DNA of 64,000 bases from Rhynchonema sp. JSB1_4 (Eukaryota > Nematoda > Chromadorea > Monhysterida > Xyalidae): contig JASAMV010004080.1 of assembly GCA_030248065.1 (NCBI GenBank), positions 1 to 64,000 of the forward strand. Direction: 5' to 3'. Position numbers and translations under genes: made by a program. The notes under the pieces were generated by a model. The model searched no databases, was not told the origin of the DNA, and worked only from the letters and a program-made list of their open reading frames with translations. Of this stretch, positions 49,335 to 64,000 are shown one piece after another. The first letter of the stretch is position 1. Every line of letters begins with the position of its first letter.

Positions 49335-51485
49335 AAAAAAGCTGTTTTACTAAATTATTGCATGACCAAGAAGTGAGCAAATTCTTCCATAAAGTTTGAG
49401 GCTATGGGCGTTCACAAACTAAAAACGCTGAATTGATGCTGTTTCTTTTCTGTTTGCAGAGCTATCTTCACAGACTCAAATATTTAACCGTCCAACGCTT
49501 TTGCGCATATATGGACTTTGGAAAAGGTTATCCGGTGACAGTCGCTTGACGAGCAGAGAACACACAAAAGTGTCATACAGGACTGCAAAACACCACAAGG
49601 GTTGTCATACTACTTGTCCCCTGGGTAGACAAGGAACGCCGAAGATTTCCGTTTTGATACTCAATGGTGCACTGCACTCAACACCATGTACAATGCTTGT
49701 TTACACAGGTTTCATCGCACAGAAGGATTTAAAAAAATGTGTGAAACGTGCACAAAAAAATAATAAGGCTGGAAAACTTCACGCACGATCCTGTTTTTTT
49801 TTGGAGTGTATGGATGGACCGAAAATAGTGATGCGCGTGGGCTAATCCGCTTCGAGTAAAAAAATCACCATAAATTCTGTGAAACATTTATTGGGATGAC
49901 AAGTATGTATCAAGGGACAAATGGTTTGTAGGAACTTTGTGTAAAGCACCGGGTTTACTGTCGGCCTGTATGTACCTGACCTTCCAGGCCAGACACTGAT
50001 TCACAGCTGAGACATCACTTGAAAAATATGTGAATAATTGTGTTGTTCAAAAAATAACTGATTAAGGGCACATGCTTTCAAGCAAGCAATAAAAACATCA
50101 TGACCAAAAAGCTTGCTCAAAGGTTACCGCAACTTCACCATTGTTTGTCCAGCTATGTGTAGTTCGAACTTCGATTCGAAGTACATATATGCCTCTATAT
50201 ACATTTTAGAGTCAATCAAGTCAGAGAAGCGATTTTGAACGCGTTTTCACAGTATGCCAATCTGCAACGCACACTCAAATCAACTCCAGCTGCGTTATTG
50301 GGATTTGCTCTTGCAGTTTCGCAAATGAAACAGCTTTGTTCACAAAACGGTACCCATTGTGCATCAAAGCTGCAAGTCCATTGTTACCGTCGGCTTGTGT
50401 CTGCCTTGCACACTATGCGTGCACTAAGCTGCAATGGTATTTGTTAGGTGTGTAACGTCACAGTACACTGAGCGCACTGTAGTGCTGCATAGTATATGAC
50501 GCTGGCTTGGGTATTCAGTTGGTTCGGGCCAAGAGCTGTTCTGGATTTAACAGTTTTGGTGACTTTAACCTGTCTTGTCATTATGCATGTGCATATCAAA
50601 AGACACACCAGAAGGTTGGAGAAAATTTAATCGATCATGGCTGTTGTCATACAAGCCGAATTATGTAAATTCTGATCTTTTTGGCAGACTTTCTTCAATC
50701 TTCTCAACCCCGATTTTCAAGCAAACGCACTCGAGGTGGACCAATACTTCTTTATACAACACAAAAGCGGCGAACTAGGACTGTTACAAAGGCGTTGCTT
50801 TGTGTAGTACAATATGCGTCTGGTCACCTGCTAAAGTCAGTCAATTATGCAATCACAAGACAAACTGTTTCTTGTCCGGTTTATAGCATTCTCAAGAGGC
50901 TTTATCTCCTGCACCAAGAAGTGCAGATCTAGGTCCCCTATGCGATGCAAAGTTGGGGGAGAACATCAACTTCAGAAACAGCAATGGCGTCTGATCAAAA
51001 GCTTGTGGGCGTAAAGGGCGTCAGTTTTCATTTAAATACAGTTTCTGGTTTCTAGCTTAACCAAACTGTAGCAAGCTACATATAGCACAATGCCAAAGCC
51101 TATGGCTATCCTGTACAAACAGACCCGTACATCTTGTTGCAAAGCTTCACGACGTGTGAAGCGCGAACCCACCATATTGTTTGTCAAAATAACTCGTTCG
51201 ATTTATTAGCGTCAGGTGAAAATATTTTGTCAAAAATACAAGTAGCCCGATTGAATCTGAAAATCAGTTTCCACACTTTTCCGACTCACAATAAAATATA
51301 TGTTATCCAATGAAACCAACCCGAATAAGTAAGTATTTTTAAACAATAATAATAAATTAAAAAGATTTTTGTGCTGCAGGTATATACATACATACGTCAT
51401 CCATGTAAAACATGTACAGCACGAGCATGGTGTCAGAACAGTATTGTGCATTAACTTAGATTACCAGGTAACCCTTTTAAACACA
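49335..51485. other. Intergenic region upstream of ABCA
   Basis: This stretch lies between the receptor stop codon and the ABCA leader. I see no exon chain, RNA gene or inverted-repeat element. A minus-strand AATAAA (TTTATT at 51,202-51,207) lies 279 bases after the receptor stop codon and may end that transcript. The ABCA promoter should lie here. Confidence 0.5.
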
Positions 51486-55371
<3,886 letters not shown>

Positions 55372-57579
55372 TTTATTTTTTACAATTATACCTGGCAATT
55401 TTTTAACGAGAAATATCTTGAACATAAATTACATTAGCACAAAATTAGAGTTAAATATACCACGTTTGGACTTTCCTACACAAAAACTGCTCCAAGCCCG
55501 CCTGAGAAAAAACGTTCTTTGGAACACATATAAAAGCATTGTACTGACATTTCCTGCAATATTGACTTGAGATATGAAGAACCTTCCAACTATACCGACA
55601 TGCTTCCAATGGGCATAATCCCTCGGCACCCGCAAAATGTCGAAAACAGAAAGGCAGGATTCTATCTATATTTCAGAGTGGAGCCCTCAGGAACCTAGTA
55701 TGAACAAATACGGTAGTCTTTCTAAGTTTCCGACTTGGCGTAATTATTGAGTAGAAAACCGAGCAGGTGCACTTGTATGTCCACAGGCGCCAACAAAAAC
55801 AATGGCTATATAACACAATGTCGTATCATCACAACGGCTGAATGTTTTTCACTTCGGCTCGCAAAACATCGGCATCTCGGAAAAGTCCTTGCTTTTGAAC
55901 AATCGTAACTCGCCACTGCTTATTTGATCATTTTGATGACGGGGCATTTTGATATTGCGATGTCTTTGTGGATTAATAAGCACTAAAAATACATACGTGT
56001 TTTCTCGTTGCCATGGGCGATACATAACATTAAGCATCAATTACCATTTATCCATTGTTTCCCATGTCATTGTTCAGATTTCGACCACTTATAGTTTACC
56101 TCCTACGTGAGCTTCTTGAAAAACCGGAATTCTGTGCTTTATCACGGGCTGCTTACAACTTGCTTGCTTGCTGATGGAATAAATTCGTGATGATAATTCG
56201 GGCGTGAATAGAAAACGAATAGGTTGTTGTCGCTGTATAGCTTGCACGATGCATGCGATCTATAAAAAGTGTCCTATGTATGACCTTCTGATCCATAAGC
56301 AGTTGGTATCTGTGGAAACAACAAGCGTATCGGTGTCCCCAAATGATCACAGCATTAACCTTATGTGACAGCTCTAGAGCATATCGATAAAACCAACACT
56401 GATGATAATTTAGGATAAGTGTCCACAACATTCGTATAAATGCATAGCGAAGAACTTAGACCAAACACGTTACATACATACGTTTACATGTGTCCATATG
56501 GTATCACAAAGGATAACAACCACTGCGTTGCAAGCTTCTGCAACACTGAGTACTCATCCACTGCAAAAGAGCGTCGGTCGAAATCGATTTGAAGCCGTTG
56601 CAACCCTGGAATGCAAACAGAGGATAGTTTAGGCATGCGTTGGTTGGTTTATTGCTCTCAGTGACGCATAAAACCATGCACGTAAATTAGTGATAGAAGC
56701 ACAGTTACAAGACCGGGTGGGACAATTACAGAAATGAAAATAGTTACAACACTGGTTATAACAAAACCACAGCAAATAAAAGCTACAAAAAGCGCCAAGG
56801 AGAGAGAAAGATCACGGACATCAGGACAGATCACAGGACATGTTAACAGAACTGAAAATTATGCATTAATCCTCGTCCTCGTCAAACGACAAATGTCGGG
56901 CTCAGAGGGCGCATATTGGGATCAGTCCATATTTAGGCATGCGTTGTTGAAATTCATGTATAGTCCAGCCACGAACTCATGAGACGACTTTTTTTGAAAT
57001 TGGCTTGTGCGGATCCAACATTGTTCCGGTTCCACGTATTTCGGAAATGAAAGAAAGAGAAACGCACGCATTTTTTAAAAACACGCTCTCCACTCGGTGC
57101 GTAAATTCCCTTTTGACTCCCAAAACATTTGTGTGCTGAACATCGCTGCTGTTCGCGTAAGCACGCAACAAATTGAGGTCAGCCAGCTTGAACTTGTCAT
57201 CATCTCCCTCAGCCAATCTCTTTCTTTTGTTTGCGAAAACACGTGTATCTGGAGCATTTTTGAATGCGGCCAAGCACGTTTTAAAAAAAGTCGTCTCATG
57301 AGCTGGTGGCTGGACTATACATCGAGTCATTAAATCGAAGTTAATTCCAGACATATTTTCAAACTGTGAAGAGCTTTCAAAAAACTGTTTTGTATGAGAA
57401 TACGGATTTCAAATTAGCAAAAGTATTGGAGTGTGAAAGAGCAGAATTCGTTGAGAATCTGTTCCTTGAAATGCTTGCGACATTTTTGTGGTCACCAGGT
57501 GCACGCGTGTTCGAGCACGCGGACGATCTGGCTGGACATAAAACACGGCGGACCAATCATTTTACAAAGCTCCGAAAAA
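55372..57579. other. Intergenic region between receptor and DOMON gene
   Basis: Apart from the inverted-repeat element at 56,961-57,317 I see no gene. TTTAGGCATGCGTTG occurs twice (near 56,629 and 56,933). The receptor promoter and the DOMON gene 3' UTR should both lie here. Confidence 0.5.
56961..57317. mobile_element. Inverted-repeat element, family TATAGTCC, with internal open frame (357 bp)
   Basis: Both ends read TAGTCCAGCCAC and continue through CTCATGAGACGACTTTTTTT as inverted repeats of about 45 bp, flanked by TA. The ends match copy 1 at 23,399-23,726, but the interior is different. The minus strand is open across the whole element. Its middle (KFKLADLNLLRAYANSSDV) looks protein-like but is not recognised. 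It may be captured host sequence or chance. Confidence 0.75.
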
Positions 57580-60500
57580 TTAGTGATCGAAGCAGAGTTC
57601 CGTTCTCTGCTTGTATACCTGTTCTTCCAGTTTGTCCATGAAAAACGGGCATGATCGTGAGTCGTAGGATCTGCATATGGGCGAGACGATGTGTCGTGCT
57701 GTTTGAGGCGGCAAGTCCGCAATCAAGCTCTCTCCGACCACTATGCCCTCAACATTACCATGCGTGCCGGGATGGTCCGGCTGCACTTCGGGATGTTCTA
57801 CAGCTGCGACAAAAAACATATACTTTTATCATCTGACGGTGCTCCTAATTTGATAACTAACCCCAGGCATCAACGTCAGGCTCAAAGCCGTTGTCCTCAA
57901 TTACTGCCGGTTTCAAGTCATCCTGCCGAGGTCCGATGAAATTGCGCTCTGTCATATCGTGCAGACCATCTGGAACCTCGTAGCGGTCCTCCGCCAATCT
58001 TGGTGCCTCGAACGTATGCCCGGAGTCCGGTTCCTCACCGTGCAATCTGACTTCGGTCGCATTCGTTTCCTGAGACGGAGGCTAAGATTTTGTTACATCT
58101 ATACTACTAAAACAGGAAGACGTAGAGGGAGTAGGGCCCCCCCCCCCAGACGGCGACACGATTCCCGGGGAGCGGGTATCCCAACGGGCCCCCGCGGGGG
58201 GGGGCCCCCCCCCCGCCCCCCCGCGCCTTAATGTGTACGTTTGATTACTGGACACGAAAATGCAAAACCGATAACTGGCTCCCAAATACCAGTTGTGCCT
58301 GTGAGTACCTGTAATTGAATCTTGGTCGATTCTTCTGCAGTTCGTGTCGCTCTCGGACTTGTTACAGTTCGCCCAACGTAATAGTAGGTAGTGGTCAGGC
58401 CGGGAACGAACGCATTCGATTGGGGCACGCCTCTGGTTCTCAACGGAGCTAAAATGTTGTCGTGCTGTTTCCATCAGGATCGGGTGACTGCAGCGCTATC
58501 TTTCACGCTAAACTAACGCCGTCGCAGAACAGATTTCAGCGCCGGAGAGTTGCTGTTGAATCCGGCGTTGCAGATGGTTTTCGCCTCCGGCCGTTCGTAG
58601 TGCTGGCTGCCCAATCGTCCCCCGGAGGTGACGAACTGAAATGCTTACAAATCAGTCGTCAGACACGCTGCGAATAGTCATTGTCCAAAAAAGTTTCGAG
58701 CACACTAAAATCACGACGTATTAGGTGCGCGCGTTTTCTGGCCACCAATTAAACATTAAAACTAAATATTTCACCCGTGAACTTACCCACCAATTGACGC
58801 AACCGAACAAGCTCTTGTCCTGCAATTGATCGGCGGATTCCAAGGCTCTTGCAAACTTTGCCTTCACAACTCCATTCCTGTAGGATCGATTGAAAATAAT
58901 CACATTCGATTCGGCGTCCATACGCGGATGTTGGTAGCCACGTGCGTAGCGGTCGGAGATTGACGGCTCGCCATTCAGCAGCGATACCTCGATGATGTCA
59001 AGGTCGTACTGAATAAGAAATACAACGCAAATGAGAAAATGTCATGCAGTGTATACTCTGGCAATTCTTTTGGGAGAAACTTTTCAACCGCGTTGCCTGA
59101 TCCGTAAAGCTCATCATGCGTGCACTGGCTACGGAAGTCACGTGACCGCTATAGCCAGTGCACGCGTCATGCGCTTTACGGATCAGTCAACGCGTTTGAA
59201 AAGTTTCTCCCAAAAGAATTGTCAGAGTATACCTGATCATTGTATGACGTTGCCGTATTCTCAATATATTTACACATACCATTCCCGGTCCAAACCCAAG
59301 CGCCGTCCAGTGATTGTCCGGCAGCCGATGCTTCAGCTCAAACACAACGTGCCCATCATGAAGCATCCAAGACAAGGAATAGTTGCCATTGATGTAGTAT
59401 TGTTGAGCTGATAGTCCAGAAATACATAGTGTAGTGTCATTGAACGTTCACCAAAACATTTTGGAACCAACCAGTTGTCTGAGCAAACATCAGCAAAACC
59501 ACGAAGCCGATCATTTTATGCAGGTTTTCGCAACTTGCTTGGTAAAAAGGTCAGCTGCTTTTCAGCATCTCGGGCTTAGGCTGCTGCTTCATAATTCTGC
59601 CTCAAAAGGGCTACCTTTTTATTACATGTGATTCGATTACCTGTACTTGAATGAAAACATGATTTTAAAAAACGTCCGCCTTTTCGATTCGCGCAGCTGA
59701 CATGCCTGTACATACCTAGTCTGTGTAAACACTCAAGGATTGAGGACAAACAGATCACGAAAATGCGCGCGTGCCGTCCCAACTTTGGTGCACCATAAAG
59801 TTTTGAAAGCGTTCTTTGACAAAAAACAAGTTGCGTTTAAAAATTTTTCAACGAAAAATAACACAGCGGACACGTTGCTGTTTGCATGTGCTCTGTCTGA
59901 TCAAACTGCAGTGTTTGCTTTCGTGCGCATCTGACAATTCAATTGCTGCTGAAGTTGTTCTTCCTTATTCTCTTTTTATATCAACATTTGTGCCGCAATG
60001 CAATTTTAGATCGTTAAAAAATCATCACATAAAAAACCAATCTGGTGAATGTCAATGAAGGCTGAAATTATTGAAGGTGTTAGAAGACGCTTGTCGCGGC
60101 AGAGCGCTTCCTTTTTTTACATCCGCCAGAATTTTTTCAAACTATGTGTGGGCAAACTTAATAAACCAGTTGTTTGAATCAAGCAGAAAAGTCAAATTTT
60201 CAATAAATATTTGTGTGGTCACATTTCCTAGGGATTCAGACAGCCGGCCTTGTCCATTGCATGACAACAGTTGCGACGGAACCAGCGCGTGTATGGGTGC
60301 GATCTGCATTTCTAAAAAGGAAGGCTTGCACACGGTCTGTACATAGGATAAACAAAATGTGGATAACGCACTCCTTGTATGAACACGTAGGTCTGCACGC
60401 GTCGGTCACATAAGTCATCGACATCCTCATTCTGGCAAATGTAGCGTTCCGGAACGGCTGGCTTCGTTTGTTCACGTGTACTTGGACTTGGTCGTCGTGG

Positions 60501-62671
60501 TGCGGGACTGGGTCGGGGTCTCTGTGGACGGGTTTCTGGGCGGGGTCGTGGCCGCGTCTGTGGACGAGCGCCTGCAAATTGTTTCTCATTTGCCTTGATC
60601 TATTCGCGTGTCGTGTGCAACAACTAGCGTGACGAACGGAAAGTTAGTGGATCATGCTTTTTGTCATTTGCGCCGTAACGGTCGCCACAAAATCAATAAC
60701 TCATCCAAAGCGCCGTTGTAAGTGTTTTCGCTGCATTTTTGTGCAAAGGTTTCCAAACGCAACATACCATCAGGCGAAACGTTTCACAACAGTTGACTTA
60801 TTCTTGACTTTCTCACCTGGTTGTCTTCCGTTTTGGCCCCCTTGATTATCAACCACTCTTCGTTGTTGCCGCTCATCGACGTTGTTGCCGTTATTATTGT
60901 CGACGCTGGCCGCCGTCTGCTGTGAATGGCCGGTTTTCAGTGTAAGACGTAGTAAGTTAGAAGGGTGAAGAAGTGGTTTTCTACCTCGACTGATTCCGAC
61001 GATTGAGTCTCAGGCACGGTGACGCAAACATCACGGGCTTCGGGACGTGAGCGATGGCGTCCGTTAAGAGGACCACCAGAGGACGGCATCTGAAATGCAT
61101 ATCAATTTATTGACGCTTTGGCAAAATAATTCCTGGCATGATCGAAAAAAAGGTGTAGCAGTCAGATTTTTGGCAACGTATACGTACAGAACCGGGTGCC
61201 ATTCTAGGATGAAAGTTGAAGTCGCGTGCACGCGCGTGCGAAACAGTGCAAAGTATAGGCAAAAGTCGAAGTAACTTCGCGTGCACGCACGTGCACGCGC
61301 GTGCACGCGAAGTTTTGCGCGTGCGCTGGCGTGTGCTGCCTATCTTTTAGCACTAGGAAGTCGCGCGCACGCGCGTGCACGCGACTTCAACTTTCAGCCT
61401 AGAATTGCACCCGGAACTGTATAGTAGATTTCTAAATTCGCTACCATACTATTAAATACGCCCCACAGCTATAATGTCAAGTTTCAAACCCGAAAATCAA
61501 CTTTGGAAACATTCGGGCACCGCACACAGGTGCAGCTCCCCAGCCAGCCAGACTAGCGTTCGGGTTTAGAACTGAATTTTTAACTATGTAGTGTATTTTA
61601 TTGTAGAGCAGCGAACATAGAAATTTACTATATTAATGAAATTGTAGTTCAACGACAAAACTAAATCGACATGCATCTTGGTAACAGTCACAATTTTATG
61701 TCATCCGATTGTTGGATTGCAAGTTTTCGTATCAATTAGCATTCATGTTAATTGCCACCAATTTGAAGAAAAATGAAGGAAAGAAAACAGTCACGCACTT
61801 ACCCACCACCTCTGGCAGCCATTCAAGTCCTTGTCATTGCGACTGTCACCGGTTGAAATTTTTCTGGAGAATTTCGCTTTCAGATCTCTACCCTCAAACG
61901 ATGAATCGATCAGCCGAACGTCGTTGCTACTATCCGATCGTGGGAACGTGTACCCGACGCCATGTCGGTCGTTGATCGACACTCGACCGCCCGCTACGCG
62001 CACTTCGATGAAGTCAAGATCGCCCTGTAAGAAGTTTGTACGTGATGTAGGGCAAAACCCCGAAAGCCAGCAGCAAGACCACTCAAGACCGGGTTTGGTG
62101 CAAACTGAAACGAGGTATAGTTAAGATCAAATTGAAACGTTTTTTATACAACTGAATACGCAGTAGAGCGCATATAAACCTTTATGGGGAACGTTGTGAG
62201 CTCGCTAACCATTCCACGACCGAATCCCACTCCGGTCCAGGCGCGATCGCCAAGATTGTTGTGTTCCAGATCGAAGACAATCTCATCGCCCTGCACTGCC
62301 CAGTTCAGCGTATAACCACCTGAGCCCCGTACATTGCCAGAACTGTCGGCACACGCTGGCAAACAAAAATAAAACTGTCAATTAAGTTTGAGCTAAATGG
62401 CATCTGGCAAACACGGTCCAATGTAAAGGTTAACTACGTCAACATGAGCCCAATTTCGGACGTGATGTGCTTACAACACGAAAAAGGAGAAAATCCTCAT
62501 TCCCCGTGTTGTATTCTACAACGTGTAACATTTGGAAATCAGCAGCCACATCTGAATGCTTCACTAATCTGATGTCTCCGAAATCGGGCTCGTGTTGGCG
62601 CAGTGTTACTACACAGCGTTGCATTTACCTGAGCGGACCAGGGCCACAGCAACCAAAGTGAACACGAGCAT
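57580..62671 (-). CDS. Secreted protein with two DOMON domains and an ShKT-like cysteine module
   Basis: Thirteen exons join in phase to 646 residues: 62629-62671, 62210-62355, 61803-62024, 60985-61089, 60817-60919, 60372-60571, 60242-60311, 59280-59407, 58787-59008, 58518-58635, 58309-58448, 57862-58081, 57580-57803. Residues 1-15 are a signal peptide (MLVFTLVAVALV). DOMON 1 covers about 24-140 (GYTLNWAVQGDEIVFDLEH, TGVGFGRGM, VSINDRHGVGYTFPRSD). An Asn/Gln linker and a Pro/Arg-rich linker follow (to about 246). Cysteines at 252, 261, 275, 288 and 289 with TRWFRRNCC resemble ShKT; the sixth expected Cys falls just past a weak donor. DOMON 2 covers about 298-440 (YSLSWMLHDGHVVFELKH, TALGFGPGM, YQHPRMD). 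The acidic tail has four cysteines. DOMON domains bind heme or sugars, so an extracellular redox or binding role is possible. MITEs lie in introns 1, 4 and 8. Confidence 0.86.
58098..58228 (+). mobile_element. Possible Helitron-type fragment with extreme G/C homopolymers
   Basis: TCTATACTACTAAAAC at 58098 resembles the conserved 5' end of many animal Helitrons. It is followed by about 100 bp of C and G runs (58,135-58,222), unlike anything else in the window. The 3' hairpin and CTRR end were not clearly seen. It lies in the intron between exons 58309-58448 and 57862-58081 of the DOMON gene. An assembly or polishing error in the homopolymers is possible. Confidence 0.3.
59054..59229. mobile_element. 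MITE, family TACTCTGACAAT, copy 2 (176 bp)
   Basis: Nearly perfect inverted repeats of about 75-80 bp (TTTTGGGAGAAACTTTTCAA, GTTGCCTGATCCGTAAAG) almost meet in the middle, so the whole element folds back. TA flanks at 59,052-59,053 and 59,230-59,231. It lies 50 bases from DOMON exon 8. Confidence 0.9.
61187..61419. mobile_element. MITE, 233 bp, with CG/TG alternating interior
   Basis: The left end CAGAACCGGGTGCCATTCTA and its inverse at the right (AGAATTGCACCCGGAACTG) are bounded by TA. Inside are repeated GCGTGCACGCG blocks of alternating purine and pyrimidine bases, arranged as further inverted repeats. It lies in DOMON intron 3, about 98 bp upstream of exon 4. Confidence 0.85.
62426..62625. 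mobile_element. MITE, family AAGGCAAAC, copy 2 (200 bp)
   Basis: Matches 23,739-23,927 along most of its length (CAACGTGTAACATTT, AATCAGCAGCCAC, inverted GAGCCCGATTTCGG-like ends) and is TA-flanked. It begins three bases from the end of DOMON exon 1, so bases 3-4 of the donor site (GTAAAT) are at the insertion junction. Confidence 0.85.
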
Positions 62672-62692
62672 CTTCGACACTTCGACCGCCTG
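62672..62692 (-). promoter_or_regulatory. Possible trans-splice acceptor of the DOMON gene
   Basis: On the minus strand TCAAGTTTCAG is followed by 18 bases and then the ATG. As with the ABCA and nested genes, the acceptor is too close to the start for an ordinary 5' exon to be obvious. Inference. Confidence 0.4.
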
Positions 62693-64000
62693 AAACTTGA
62701 AACTCGGTTGAAAATGTTTGTGGACGATCGTGAGACCAGACGCAAATACAAATTTTTAATGCAAACTGGTGTCGTAAACAGTTCCTCTAGAATGGTTACA
62801 TTACTCGTGAACGAAACGTCCTGTCAAAAGTGCAAATTGCACAATAATACACGGTTTGCAGGATTTGACAAATAACACACAGAACACGTATATTTGGATC
62901 AAGGTCTGATCTTTTGTGCAGGGCCTCTAAAGTTGATTACGGCAACTTTGCAAAACTTATTGCGGCGTTGTTAGTGTACGTAACATAGTACATATCTCCG
63001 GTAATTGCACCAACCAGCAGTACAAGTATTATATTTCAAATAATTCCGCCTATTATCCCCATAAAATTCTGAGTGTAAAACGTATTCCACGCTGACGTTG
63101 CGCGTTGTTGATTCCGGGTGCATGCATGTGCAATTGTAATGTCTGATTTATGCGACAAGAATCATTCATACTCTCTCACGGTTATGTCTAAGTGGGTGAC
63201 AACTTTGTCACATTTTCTCCCCATTGACAACCAAACACATTTTGGCGAATCTTTTTGTGAATCTTGGTATCTGCGAACAATGCGCCAGTTCCTGAACTTC
63301 TCTCAACACGTTGACTACGCCGGATCCACAGTTTTTTCGCTAGATGTTTTTCTGGCAATCGGTGATCACACGACACCAAACAACAGAAAACCGCAGAAAC
63401 GTGGGCGCATGACGTTCGTCACCAGTGGGAAAAATACAATACGCCTGAAAGTCGGTGAAAATTAAGTTTGGTCGAGCATTTTTTTGTCTTGTACTCTGTC
63501 TTTGCATGTAGTTCTTTCATGAAGATTCGACTAAAACCCACGCCCGTGAGAGTTAGTGAAAACGAGGTGCACACTTGTGATGAGGCATAAATTGAAGTCG
63601 AATTCAGTAGACATACAATTCATCCAACGATGCATGGGTGAATTCACACAAGAAGATTCGGCCCGACATTCGGGGAGGTTGTAAAAGTTCTATGGGGAAG
63701 CTAAACGTCAAGCTGGCTGATGCAGCAGATGCGATTTTTCACACGCAGTTTTAACTTTGACGCTATTGGCTCAAGCGCTGCATAGCTTGTCGCTAAGTAA
63801 AAAATGTTGGTCGCTTTGCACAGGGAAATGATTTCGCTAATTAGGTAGGCGCCATCCCGTCGTGATCATGTCGGCTGCACACACAAAAACAAATTTTCAC
63901 CAAAGCAAATAAGTGTATGGTCAATTATTATTTCGATAAATAACAATAGCAAGGCAGGTATAGTCCAACCGCATGCATTGCAGACTCCCGGTTTCAAATG
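62693..64000. other. Right-hand region without a supported gene
   Basis: A 115-codon plus-strand frame at 63118-63465 is the longest here, but it has no recognisable motif, no repeat or exon support and begins in an AT-rich context, so I do not call it a gene. The region should contain the DOMON gene promoter. It ends in a TATAGTCC element terminus. Confidence 0.4.
63959..64000 (+). mobile_element. Terminus of a third TATAGTCC-family element
   Basis: GGTATAGTCCAACCGCATG at 63957 matches the outer ends of the elements at 23,399 and 56,961 for about ten bases (GGTATAGTCC). The rest lies beyond the window, so this is tentative. Confidence 0.3.

Noticed and set aside
63118..63465. 115-codon plus-strand frame as a gene
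   Set aside because: No recognisable motif, signal or exon context; a frame this long is not rare at this composition.

Overview
The window reads as animal nuclear DNA, most likely from a nematode. Genes are cut into many short exons by GT-AG introns whose acceptors are mostly TTTCAG-like. The proteins include a nematode-type seven-pass chemoreceptor, a secreted DOMON/ShKT-like protein and an ABCA transporter carrying a cysteine-rich CC module. The clade cannot be read from the sequence.

Layout. Positions 1-14,928 are a satellite array of about 34.4 monomers of 433-434 bp, in two homogenised subfamilies that switch near 7,040. Positions 14,929-20,868 are gene-free and hold a fold-back element, an old ~0.7 kb duplication and small repeats. 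On the plus strand, 20,869-28,239 is an intact 10-exon cystathionine/methionine lyase gene. Its 4.4 kb eighth intron contains three adjacent TA-flanked miniature transposons and a complete second gene on the same strand (24,515-27,267), a single-pass membrane protein. On the minus strand, 28,794-49,310 is one very large ABCA transporter gene, 51,486-55,371 a 10-exon seven-transmembrane receptor, and 57,580-62,671 a 13-exon secreted protein with two DOMON domains.

The lyase, the nested membrane protein, the receptor and the DOMON gene were assembled exon by exon, and reading phase is kept across every junction, so these models are strong. The ABCA model is strong over both ATPase domains, most membrane segments and the 3' end; several junctions in its long first extracellular domain are unresolved.

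The second theme is non-autonomous DNA transposons. At least seven families with long inverted repeats, most flanked by TA, sit in introns and intergenic DNA, often within a few bases of exon edges. One copy appears to supply the stop codon of the ABCA gene. A 384 bp perfect (AC)n tract, a miniature LTR-like element, tRNA-like sequences and a set of short words repeated across exons, introns and the satellite complete the picture. The genes do not form an obvious pathway or operon.
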